Positions 6,923-13,666 of a stretch of 19,136 nucleotides of DNA are shown in pieces (within the stretch, counting starts at the first letter, position 1; each line of letters begins with the position of its first letter). The stretch is from JBFKAV01 sp041621405. GTDB taxonomy: Bacteria; Pseudomonadota; Alphaproteobacteria; Rhodobacterales; Rhodobacteraceae. The position numbers and the translations under genes were made by a program. Where the stretch lies: contig JBFKAV010000058.1 of assembly GCA_041621405.1 (NCBI GenBank), positions 1 through 19,136 of the forward strand. The letters run 5' to 3'. Under the pieces are notes generated by a model. That model was given only the letters and a program-made list of their open reading frames with translations. It made no database searches and had not been told where the DNA came from.

Positions 6923-8296
6923 ATGCCCTGCCTGACCCGCCGCGACTTTCTCGCCTCCGCCGCTGCCACCGCGGCGCTCCCCCGCCCCGCCCTGGCCGGG
7001 ACGCTGGAGACCGTGGTCACCGCCGCCCCCGCCGAGGTCCAGCTGGTGCCGCCCGAATACGGGGCCACCAAGGTCTGGGCCTACGACGGCGCCATTCCCG
7101 GCGCCGGGCTCAGGCTGCCGCAGGGCAGCCGCCTCGTCCGCAGCCTCGTCAACGATCTGCCGCAGCCGACCACGATCCACTGGCACGGGATCCGGCTGCC
7201 GAACGCCATGGACGGCGTGGCGCACCTCACCCAGGAGGCGGTGCCTCCGGGCGGCCGCTTCCGCTACGAATTCGACCTCCCCGACGCCGGCACCTACTGG
7301 TACCACCCGCACCACAACTCGGTGGAGCAGGTTGGCCGCGGCCTCGCCGCGCCGCTGATCGTCGAGGAAACCGAGCCGCCCGAGGTCGACGCCGACCTCG
7401 CGCTCACGATCAGCGACTGGCGCCTCGGCCCCGACGCCCAGATCATGGAGGACTTCGGCAACCTGCACGACGCCGCCCATGCCGGCCGCCTCGGCAACTG
7501 GCTCACCGTCAACGGCCTGGCCGAAGTCGTCCACCCCGCCCCGCGCCACGCCCGGCTCCGGCTCCGACTGATCAACGCCGCGACCGACCGCATCCTGCGG
7601 GTCTCCGCCGAGGGACTGGACGGCCACGTGATGGCGCTCGACGGGATGCCGCTCGCTACCCCCGACCCTTTCGCTGCCCTGACCCTCGGCCCCGCCCAGC
7701 GCGCCGACCTCTTCCTCGACATCACCGCCGAGGCCGGCGCGACCGCCCACCTCCTCAGCGAGGAGAGGGACGGCAGCTATGCGCTGGCGAGCTTTCCTGC
7801 CGAGCCCGGCACCGCGTCCCGCCGCCCGGCGCCCGCGGCCCTTCCGCCGAACCGGCTGGAGCCGCTTGCGCTCGCCGAGGCCCGGGCCGCAACCCTCCTC
7901 ATGGAAGGCGGCGCGATGAGCGCAATGATGATGGGCGGCATGATGGGCGGCGGCCAGAACGCGGCGCGCGACGCCATGGCAAAGGGCATGGTCTGGGCGA
8001 TGAACGGCGGCTTCGGCATGCCCGAGGCGCCGCTCCTCGAGGCCGCGCGCGGCGAGACGGTCCGGCTCAAACTTACCAACCGCACCGCCTTCGCCCACGC
8101 GATGCACCTGCACGGCCACCACTTCCATGAGCTCCGGGACAGCGGCCCGGGCCCGGCCCGCGACACGATCCTGATGGCGCCCGACGCCGAGACCGAGATC
8201 GCCTTCGTCGCCGACAACCCGGGCGACTGGATGTTCCACTGCCACATGCTCGCCCACCAGGCAGCCGGCATGATGACCTGGCTTCGCGTCGCCTGA
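6923..8296 (+). CDS. Tat-exported multicopper oxidase (CopA/CueO-like)
   Basis: 457-residue periplasmic three-cupredoxin-domain oxidase, expected to oxidise a substrate or Cu(I) and reduce oxygen to water. The N-terminus carries a twin-arginine signal, TRRDFL at residues 5-10 followed by an Ala-rich hydrophobic stretch. All four copper-ligand clusters are intact: HWHG (H86, H88), HPH (H128, H130), HAMHLH (H392, H395, H397) and HCHMLAHQAAGM (H439, C440, H441, H445, axial M450), giving a complete type 1 plus trinuclear site. A methionine-rich stretch at 327-344 (MEGGAMSAMMMGGMMGGG) resembles the Met-rich insert of CueO/CopA proteins that bind Cu(I). The ATG at 6923 is preferred over 6911 because GGAG lies six bases before it and it puts the twin arginines at the usual distance. 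It is followed by a small oxidase-like membrane protein. Copper tolerance is likely but not proven. Confidence 0.93.
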   Translation: MPCLTRRDFLASAAATAALPRPALAGTLETVVTAAPAEVQLVPPEYGATKVWAYDGAIPGAGLRLPQGSRLVRSLVNDLPQPTTIHWHGIRLPNAMDGVAHLTQEAVPPGGRFRYEFDLPDAGTYWYHPHHNSVEQVGRGLAAPLIVEETEPPEVDADLALTISDWRLGPDAQIMEDFGNLHDAAHAGRLGNWLTVNGLAEVVHPAPRHARLRLRLINAATDRILRVSAEGLDGHVMALDGMPLATPDPFAALTLGPAQRADLFLDITAEAGATAHLLSEERDGSYALASFPAEPGTASRRPAPAALPPNRLEPLALAEARAATLLMEGGAMSAMMMGGMMGGGQNAARDAMAKGMVWAMNGGFGMPEAPLLEAARGETVRLKLTNRTAFAHAMHLHGHHFHELRDSGPGPARDTILMAPDAETEIAFVADNPGDWMFHCHMLAHQAAGMMTWLRVA

Positions 8297-8452
8297 GACG
8301 CGGGCGCGCGGAGAAGAGCACGCCTCCGGGGCCGCGCCCTGCGTCAATGAGGATCAGGACTGCGAATCCATTTGCGGGTAGGATGCAGACGGTTGGCGTC
8401 AGGGGTTCGTGGCGCCTGGGAAAGGGGCTTCGATCCGAAGGTTCCCGCGACG

Positions 8453-8500
8453 CCGGCATGCCAGCGGCCCGGCATGGTGCCGTGCCGGCATGGCATTCAG
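8453..8500 (+). repeat. Three CCGGCATG repeats at exact 16-bp spacing
   Basis: CCGGCATG starts at 8453, 8469 and 8485, each unit being 16 bp with a variable second half. The array ends just before the GGGAGG ribosome-binding site (8502-8507) of the next gene. It is close enough to act in transcription-factor binding or in mRNA folding over the leader; the role is inferred. Confidence 0.6.
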
Positions 8501-8512
8501 CGGGAGGTCGCC

Positions 8513-8920
8513 ATGCCGCACGTCTCTCAGATGTTCTTCAAGGCCTCGGCAATCTTCCTCGTGATCGGACTCGTGATGGGTCTGCAGATGTCGATCACGG
8601 GCGAACACAACGTCACCGGCGCGCATGCCCATCTCAGCCTCCTGGGCTGGGTGTCCTGCGCGCTCTTCGGTGGCTACTACGCGCTCAGCCCGGCGAAGGC
8701 CGCCACGAAGCTCGCGCTTCTGCACTTCTGGACGGTGGTGATCGCCTCGGCGGTGATGTCCGGGGCGCTTTACCTCTTGCTCATAAAGACCCCGTCGATG
8801 GAGCCCCTCGTCGCGGCCGGCTCGCTTCTGTTCTTCGCCGGCAGCCTTCTCTTCCTGTGGATGGTGTTCGCGCCCGGGCGCGAAGGCGCACCGGGGACGC
8901 ACCGGGCCGCTGCCCGCTAG
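8513..8920 (+). CDS. Small four-helix membrane protein resembling heme-copper oxidase subunit I
   Basis: 135-residue inner-membrane protein with four hydrophobic segments (about 10-27, 41-57, 68-90 and 97-119). The sequence TGAHAHLSLLGWVS (35-48, with H38 and H40) and a further H71 in LLHFW resemble the helices of NorB/CcoN-type heme-copper oxidase subunit I, where such histidines bind heme, but the protein is far too short for a catalytic subunit. Stand-alone proteins of this size are known in proteobacteria and usually carry names such as cytochrome-c oxidase-like or hypothetical. The start at 8513 is set by GGGAGG five bases upstream; longer in-frame starts add a non-membrane Arg-rich stretch. 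It lies 216 bp after the multicopper oxidase on the same strand, with a repeat array between them. Heme binding is inferred, not shown. Confidence 0.82.
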   Translation: MPHVSQMFFKASAIFLVIGLVMGLQMSITGEHNVTGAHAHLSLLGWVSCALFGGYYALSPAKAATKLALLHFWTVVIASAVMSGALYLLLIKTPSMEPLVAAGSLLFFAGSLLFLWMVFAPGREGAPGTHRAAAR

Positions 8921-8936
8921 CCGGCGGCGCTGCGGG

Positions 8937-8969
8937 AAAGAGAACGGGCGGAGCCTCGGCCCCGCCCGT
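8937..8969 (-). terminator. Rho-independent terminator of the cold-shock gene
   Basis: The plus-strand hairpin ACGGGCGG-A-GC-CTCG-GC-C-CCGCCCGT (8944-8969) has ten base pairs and one A-C mismatch. Read on the minus strand it begins 24 nt after the csp stop and is followed by TTCTCTTT, a good U-tract. It may also end the convergent plus-strand gene, though without a T-run in that direction. Confidence 0.75.
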
Positions 8970-8993
8970 CCATGGTCTTCCTGCCTCGGCGGC

Positions 8994-9200
8994 TCAGGCG
9001 AGCGCGAGATTGGTCGCCGATTCCCGCCCGTCGCGGCCGGCTTCGATGTCGAAGGTCACCTTCTGGCCGTCCTCGAGGTGACGGATTCCGGCGCGCTCCA
9101 GCGCGGTGATGTGGACGAACACGTCCTTCTTGCCGCCCTCGGGGGCGATGAAGCCGAAGCCTTTGGTGGCGTTGAACCATTTCACGGTGCCAGTGGCCAT
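8994..9200 (-). CDS. Cold-shock protein (CspA family)
   Basis: 68-residue single cold-shock-domain protein that binds single-stranded RNA/DNA and melts RNA structure in the cytoplasm. It starts with the family signature GTVKWFNATKGFGFI (4-18, containing RNP1 KGFGFI) and carries RNP2 VFVHIT (27-32). The length is typical. The start at 9200 has AAGGAG eight bases upstream. A long gap to the nearest plausible promoter suggests a structured leader of about 115 nt, as is known for cspA mRNAs, and a GCCGCC/GGCGGC hairpin (9222-9244) lies within it. A terminator with a U-tract follows. Whether it is cold-induced or constitutive cannot be told. Confidence 0.95.
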   Translation of the reverse strand: MATGTVKWFNATKGFGFIAPEGGKKDVFVHITALERAGIRHLEDGQKVTFDIEAGRDGRESATNLALA

Positions 9201-9322
9201 CGTGATGTCTCCTTGTCAGTTGCCGCCCGCGGAACTGCGGCGGCCCGGCTCGGTCAGTGTCAGATCGAAAGACTGCTGCCGATGACGGAGACAGTGGTCG
9301 ATAGAGATAACGTCGCCGGCCC

Positions 9323-9351
9323 CATATGCGCCGGGTCGTGAACGAAATCAA
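9323..9351 (-). promoter_or_regulatory. Candidate promoter of the cold-shock gene
   Basis: On the minus strand, TTGATT (9351-9346), a 17-bp spacer and CATATG (9328-9323). The -35 matches four of six consensus bases; the -10 is weaker. Transcription would start near 9316, giving a leader of about 115 nt before the ATG at 9200. It lies between the tRNA-Leu 3' end and csp. Confidence 0.4.
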
Positions 9352-9397
9352 GGGTTATCCCCAGCCGCCCCGAAACCGGCAGGGCGCCGCCAGCGAG

Positions 9398-9481
9398 TGG
9401 TGCCCGCGGCCGGACTTGAACCGGCACGCCCGAAGGCCAGGGATTTTAAGTCCCTTGTGTCTACCATTCCACCACGCGGGC
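9398..9481 (-). tRNA. tRNA-Leu (anticodon UAA)
   Basis: 84-nt class II tRNA with encoded CCA. The 7-bp acceptor stem is GCCCGCG/CGCGGGC. The D stem is GTG/CAC and the anticodon stem AGGGA/TCCCT, with loop CTTAAAA placing anticodon TAA at 9448-9446. The long variable arm GCC-TTCG-GGC is typical of leucine tRNAs, followed by T stem GCCGG/CCGGC with loop TTCAAGT, discriminator A and CCA (9400-9398). It reads UUA (and UUG by wobble), codons that are rare in this GC-rich sequence. Confidence 0.97.
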
Positions 9482-9493
9482 GGGCTCCCGCGG

Positions 9494-9521
9494 AGCATAG
9501 AGGCAAGCCCCGCGCCCGCAA
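9494..9521 (-). promoter_or_regulatory. Promoter of tRNA-Leu
   Basis: Minus strand: TTGCGG (9521-9516), a 16-bp spacer and TATGCT (9499-9494), ending 12 bp before the mature 5' end at 9481. The spacing and consensus match are good for a stable-RNA promoter. It sits 15 bp downstream of the putR-like stop codon. Confidence 0.5.
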
Positions 9522-9536
9522 GGCTCAGAGCCCCCG

Positions 9537-10016
9537 CTACAATCCGGTATCCTTCACCGCCTCCATCGCCACGTAGGTCGAGGTCGAGGCCACGTGCGGC
9601 AGGGCCGAGATCCGCTCGCCGAGGACCCGGCGGTAGTCGCCGATGTCGGCGGTCCTGACCTTCAGCAGGTAGTCGAACGACGAGGCCATCATGTGGCATT
9701 CCTCCACCTCCGGGAGCGCCCGGACCGCCGCGTTGAAGGCCTGGAGCGCCGCCTCCCGGGTGTCGGAGAGCCGCACCTCGACGAAGGCGACATGCGCCAG
9801 CCCCAGCCGCACCGGATCGAGCATCGCCCGGTAGCCGGTGATGACGCCACTCTCCTCCAGCCGCTTCAGCCGCGCCTGGGTCGGGCTCTTCGACAGCCCG
9901 ATCCTCCGGGCCAGGTCGGCCACGCTCATCCGCCCGTCCGCTGCCAGCGCCGCCAGGATCGCCCGGTCGAATCGGTCGAGCCTCGCATCGGCCATTTGAC
10001 CTGCGAATTGCCTCAT
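9537..10016 (-). CDS. putR: Lrp/AsnC-family regulator, likely PutR
   Basis: 159-residue transcription regulator with an N-terminal winged helix-turn-helix (about 9-58: LDRFDRAILAALAADGRMSVADLARRIGLS..., recognition region SKSPTQARLKRLEESG) and a C-terminal RAM ligand-binding domain (from about 70, with VEECHMMASSFDYLLKVRTAD). It is divergent from putA with 89 bp between the start codons. In Rhodobacter and Agrobacterium the equivalent gene, putR, is an Lrp-like activator of putA that responds to proline; the same role is inferred here from family and position. The start at 10016 is chosen for AAAGGA six bases upstream; an internal ATG at 9995 is possible but has a weaker site. It is followed on the same strand by tRNA-Leu, which has its own promoter. 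Confidence 0.92.
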   Translation of the reverse strand: MRQFAGQMADARLDRFDRAILAALAADGRMSVADLARRIGLSKSPTQARLKRLEESGVITGYRAMLDPVRLGLAHVAFVEVRLSDTREAALQAFNAAVRALPEVEECHMMASSFDYLLKVRTADIGDYRRVLGERISALPHVASTSTYVAMEAVKDTGL

Positions 10017-10105
10017 CTTCGGTCCTTTCTCCCGGACAGCGTCGAATTCCGGGTCAACCGCCGCGCAGACCCACGCTATCATCGCCCGAACGAAAGGACA
10101 GCCCC
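10017..10105. promoter_or_regulatory. putR-putA divergent regulatory region
   Basis: 89 bp holding both divergent promoters and presumably the PutR operators. For putA, TATCAT (10077-10082) matches the -10 consensus at five of six positions and would start transcription near 10089, just before the AAAGGA ribosome-binding site; no clear -35 stands at the right distance, which fits an activator-dependent promoter. GTTGAC on the minus strand (10056-10051) is a possible -35 for putR without an obvious -10. No exact Lrp consensus palindrome is evident to me. Confidence 0.5.
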
Positions 10106-13100
10106 ATGCCGCTTGCCGACCTGCGCACCCGCATCGACGCCGCCGCCTACGGGCCCCAGTCCGAGGTGCTCGAGCGCCTGATCCGCGAAGCCGGGCTTTC
10201 CCATGCCGACCGCGAGCGCATCGCCGCCCGCGGCGCCGACCTGGTGCGCGCGATCCGCGCCGCCTCTCGGCCCGGGCTGATGGAGGTGTTCCTCGCCGAA
10301 TACGGGCTCTCGACCGAGGAGGGCGTGGCGCTGATGTGCCTCGCCGAGGCGCTGCTCCGGGTTCCCGACGCCGAGACCATGGACGCGCTGATCGAGGACA
10401 AGATTGCGCCTTCGGACTGGGGCCGCCACCTCGGCCATTCCGCCTCGCCGCTGGTCAACGCCTCGACCTGGGCCCTGATGCTGACCGGCCGGGTGCTGGA
10501 GGACGAGCGCGAGCCGGGCATCGCCGGCACGCTCCGCGGCGCGGTCAAGCGCCTCGGCGAGCCGGTGATCCGCGCCGCGGTGGGCCGCGCTCTTAAGGAG
10601 ATGGGCCGCCAGTTCGTGCTCGGCGAGACCATCGGCTCGGCGATGAAGCGCGCCGCCGAGATGGAGGCCCAGGGCTACACCTACAGCTACGACATGCTGG
10701 GCGAGGCCGCCCGCACGGAAGGCGACGCGCTGCGCTACCTCGCCGCCTACCAGGCCGCGATCGGCGCGGTGAAGCCGGCCGCCCGGCACGGCGACATCCG
10801 CCGCAACCCTGGCATCTCGGTCAAGCTCTCGGCGCTGCACCCGCGCTACGAGGTGGCGCAGCACGCCCGAGTAATGGACGAGCTGGTGCCGCGGCTCCGG
10901 GCGCTGGCGCTCGCCGCCGCCCATGCCGGCATCGGGCTCAACATCGACGCCGAGGAGGCCGACCGACTCTCGATCTCGCTCGACGTGATCGAGGCGGCGC
11001 TCGCCGACCCCGCGCTGAAGCGCTGGGAGGGCTTCGGCGTCGTGGTCCAGGCCTACGGCCACCGCGCAGGGCCGGTCATCGACTGGCTCGCGGCGCTGGC
11101 CGAGCGCGACAACCGTCGGCTGATGGTCCGCCTGGTCAAGGGCGCCTACTGGGACACCGAGATCAAGCTCGCCCAGGTCAAGGGGCTTTCGGCCTTTCCG
11201 GTCTTCACCCACAAGGCGGCGACCGACGTCAGCTACATCGCTTGCGCCCGCAAGCTCCTCAGCCTGACCGACCGGATCTATCCCCAGTTCGCCACCCACA
11301 ACGCACACACCGTGGCCGCGATCCTCGACATAGGCGCCGACAAGCGCAGCTTCGAGTTCCAGCGCCTGCACGGCATGGGCGAGCGGCTGCACGAGATCGT
11401 GCACAAGTCCGAAGGCACCGCCTGCCGGATCTACGCTCCCGTTGGCGCGCACCGCGACCTCCTGGCCTACCTGGTCCGCCGGCTTCTGGAGAACGGTGCC
11501 AACTCCTCCTTCGTCAACCAGATCGTCAACGAGGCTGTGCCCCCCGAGGAGGTCGCCGCCTGCCCGTTCGAGACGCTGGCCGGCGCCGGCCCCTCGAAGC
11601 TCCGCAGCGGCCACGACCTCTTCCCCGGCCGCGCCAATTCCCGCGGCTGGGATCTCGCCGACGCCCCGACGCTGGCCGCGATCGAGGAGGCCCGGGGCCC
11701 GCACCGCACCGCCCGCTTCGAGGCCGCGCCGCTTGTCGCCGGCAAGGCCAGGGGCGCCGCGCCCTACGAGGCGAGAAACCCTGCGGATCCCGAGGACGCC
11801 GTTGGCCGGGTCCGCACCGCCACCCCGGGAGACGTCGAGACCGCGCTCGCCGCCGCCCGGCCCTGGGACGCCTCGCCCGTGGAGCGTGCCACGATCCTGC
11901 GCAAGGCCGCGAACCTCTACGAGGAGGCGCACGGGTCCATCTTCGCGCTCCTCGCCCGCGAGGCCGGCAAGACGCTCCCCGACGCGGTGTCCGAGCTCCG
12001 CGAGGCGGTCGACTTCCTGCGCTACTACGCCCAGGAGATCCCCCCTCTTGCCCGTCTTCCAGATACCACCGCCGAAGGCTCCGACGCCCCCCGCGCGCCG
12101 CTGGGCACCGTGACCTGCATCTCGCCCTGGAACTTCCCGCTCGCCATCTTCACCGGCCAGATCGCCGCCGCGCTCGCCGCCGGCAACGCGGTCCTCGCCA
12201 AGCCCGCCGAGCAGACCCCGCTCGTCGCCCACTTCGCGGTCGTGCTCCTGCACCTGGCCGGCGTGCCGCGCGCCGCGCTCCAGCTGCTGCCGGGCGACGG
12301 CCCGACCGTCGGTGCCGCGCTCACCTCCGATCCGCGGGTCGACGGCGTCGCCTTCACCGGCGGCACAGACACCGCCAAGGCGATCGCGCGCGCCATGGCG
12401 CAAAGCCTCGCTCCCGGCGCGCCGCTCGTCGCCGAGACCGGCGGGCTCAACGCGATGATCGTGGATTCCACGGCGCTGCCCGAGCAGGCGGTGCGCGACA
12501 TCCTGGCCTCGGCCTTCCAGTCCGCCGGCCAGCGCTGCTCTGCGCTCCGCTGCCTCTACGTGCAGGACGACATTGCCGAGGATCTCCTGGAGATGCTGAC
12601 CGGCGCGATGGACACGCTCCGCGCCGGCGAGCCCTGGGAGCTTGCCACAGACGTCGGCCCGCTGATCGACGCCGAGGCCAGGGACGCCATCGCGGCCTAC
12701 ATCGCCAGGGCCCGCGCCGAAGGCCGGGTGCTGAAGGAGCTGACGGTCCCCGAGGGCGGCCACTTCCTCGCCCCGGCGCTGGTCCGGGTCGGCGGCATCG
12801 ACGACCTCGGCGGCCGCGAGGTCTTCGGCCCGGTGCTGCACGTCGCGACCTTCAGGGCCGAGGACCTGCAGAAGGTCATCGCCGCGATCAACGCCACCGG
12901 CTACGGCCTAACCTTCGGGCTTCATACCCGGATCGACGACCGCGTGCAGGAGGTGACCGAGGCGCTGCACGTCGGCAACGCCTACGTCAACCGCAACCAG
13001 ATCGGCGCCGTGGTGGGCAGCCAGCCCTTCGGCGGCGAGGGGCTCTCGGGCACCGGCCCGAAGGCGGGCGGCCCGCACTACCTCGCGCGCTTCACATGGG

Positions 13101-13585
13101 CGCCCGCGTCGGCTGCCGGCGCATGGGAGGGCGCGATGACCGAGGCCGAGGCCCGCGCCGCCCTTGGCCGGGCCAAGCCCGGACCCGCGCCCGCGCCCTT
13201 GGACCTGCCCGGCCCGACCGGCGAGATGAACCGCCTGAGCCACCACCCCCGGCCGGCCATCCTCTGCCTCGGTCCGGGGCCCGAGGCCGCCCGCGCCCAG
13301 GCCGGGGCGGTCCGCGCGCTCGGCGGCGCCGCGGCGGAGGCGACCGGCGCGCTCGACCCCGAGGTGCTCGGCCGCCTCGAAGGCTTCTCCGCCGCGCTCT
13401 GGTGGGGCGACGCCGAGACTGCCCGCGCCCAGGCCCAGGCGCTCAGTCGCCGCGACGGGCCGATCCTGCCGCTCGTCACCGGGCTGCCCGATCTCGGGCA
13501 CACCCATCACGAGCGCCACCTCTGCGTCGACACCACGGCCTCGGGCGGCAATGCCGCGCTGTTGGCCGAGGCCGGCGAGGCCTGA
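10106..13585 (+). CDS. putA: Bifunctional proline dehydrogenase / L-glutamate gamma-semialdehyde dehydrogenase
   Basis: 1159-residue peripheral-membrane enzyme oxidising proline to glutamate: FAD-dependent proline dehydrogenase passes electrons to quinone, then NAD-dependent aldehyde dehydrogenase acts on the channelled intermediate. There is no N-terminal ribbon-helix-helix domain, so it does not self-regulate, in keeping with the PutR neighbour. The PRODH barrel spans about 180-480 (LNIDAEEADRLSIS 278-291, VRLVKGAYWD 341-350, QFATHNAHT 394-402, RLHGMGE 420-426). The ALDH domain spans about 540-1000 (PWNFP 674-678, FTGGTDTAK 750-758, base E777, nucleophile C811 in GQRCSALR, EVFGP 905-909). 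A C-terminal domain follows, ending in the conserved CVDTTASGGNAALL (1140-1153), the mark of type B PutA proteins with an ALDH-like C-terminal domain. The ribosome-binding site AAAGGA lies seven bases before the ATG. Confidence 0.98.
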   Translation: MPLADLRTRIDAAAYGPQSEVLERLIREAGLSHADRERIAARGADLVRAIRAASRPGLMEVFLAEYGLSTEEGVALMCLAEALLRVPDAETMDALIEDKIAPSDWGRHLGHSASPLVNASTWALMLTGRVLEDEREPGIAGTLRGAVKRLGEPVIRAAVGRALKEMGRQFVLGETIGSAMKRAAEMEAQGYTYSYDMLGEAARTEGDALRYLAAYQAAIGAVKPAARHGDIRRNPGISVKLSALHPRYEVAQHARVMDELVPRLRALALAAAHAGIGLNIDAEEADRLSISLDVIEAALADPALKRWEGFGVVVQAYGHRAGPVIDWLAALAERDNRRLMVRLVKGAYWDTEIKLAQVKGLSAFPVFTHKAATDVSYIACARKLLSLTDRIYPQFATHNAHTVAAILDIGADKRSFEFQRLHGMGERLHEIVHKSEGTACRIYAPVGAHRDLLAYLVRRLLENGANSSFVNQIVNEAVPPEEVAACPFETLAGAGPSKLRSGHDLFPGRANSRGWDLADAPTLAAIEEARGPHRTARFEAAPLVAGKARGAAPYEARNPADPEDAVGRVRTATPGDVETALAAARPWDASPVERATILRKAANLYEEAHGSIFALLAREAGKTLPDAVSELREAVDFLRYYAQEIPPLARLPDTTAEGSDAPRAPLGTVTCISPWNFPLAIFTGQIAAALAAGNAVLAKPAEQTPLVAHFAVVLLHLAGVPRAALQLLPGDGPTVGAALTSDPRVDGVAFTGGTDTAKAIARAMAQSLAPGAPLVAETGGLNAMIVDSTALPEQAVRDILASAFQSAGQRCSALRCLYVQDDIAEDLLEMLTGAMDTLRAGEPWELATDVGPLIDAEARDAIAAYIARARAEGRVLKELTVPEGGHFLAPALVRVGGIDDLGGREVFGPVLHVATFRAEDLQKVIAAINATGYGLTFGLHTRIDDRVQEVTEALHVGNAYVNRNQIGAVVGSQPFGGEGLSGTGPKAGGPHYLARFTWAPASAAGAWEGAMTEAEARAALGRAKPGPAPAPLDLPGPTGEMNRLSHHPRPAILCLGPGPEAARAQAGAVRALGGAAAEATGALDPEVLGRLEGFSAALWWGDAETARAQAQALSRRDGPILPLVTGLPDLGHTHHERHLCVDTTASGGNAALLAEAGEA

Positions 13586-13606
13586 GGCGCCCGCGCCGCG
13601 CGCGGT

Positions 13607-13645
13607 GCAAGGTCGGAGGGGCCGCGCGGAGGCGCGACCCCTTGC
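13607..13645. terminator. Hairpin after putA, between convergent genes
   Basis: GGGGCCGCGC (13618-13627), loop GGAG, GCGCGACCCC (13632-13641): nine pairs and one C-A mismatch, 32 nt after the putA stop. A competing outer pairing, GCAAGG (13607-13612) with CCTTGC (13640-13645), is possible. No U-tract follows, so it is a weak intrinsic or factor-dependent terminator serving putA and perhaps the opposing gene. Confidence 0.5.
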
Positions 13646-13666
13646 CTGACCACGGGTCCTGCGGGA

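Noticed and set aside
8344..8357. FNR-like site (TCAATGAGGATCAG) between the multicopper oxidase and the small oxidase-like gene
   Set aside because: Only about seven of the ten defined bases match the TTGAT-N4-ATCAA pattern, and no promoter elements stand at a fitting distance.
9354..9397. Intrinsic terminator right after tRNA-Leu
   Set aside because: The sequence is GC-rich and can pair in several ways, but I found no clean stem with a U-tract.
10106..10240. N-terminal DNA-binding (ribbon-helix-helix) domain in PutA, as in E. coli
   Set aside because: The protein begins directly with the alpha-helical arm region and lacks that domain; regulation is better explained by the divergent Lrp-type gene.
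10079..12841. 920-codon open frame on the strand opposite putA, and similar long frames opposite or out of frame with other genes (for example 487-2058, 3874-5994, 6761-8347, 11242-13713)
   Set aside because: They are Arg/Gly/Ala/Pro-rich, have no recognisable domains or ribosome-binding sites, and overlap firmly identified genes. Long spurious frames are expected in GC-rich coding DNA.
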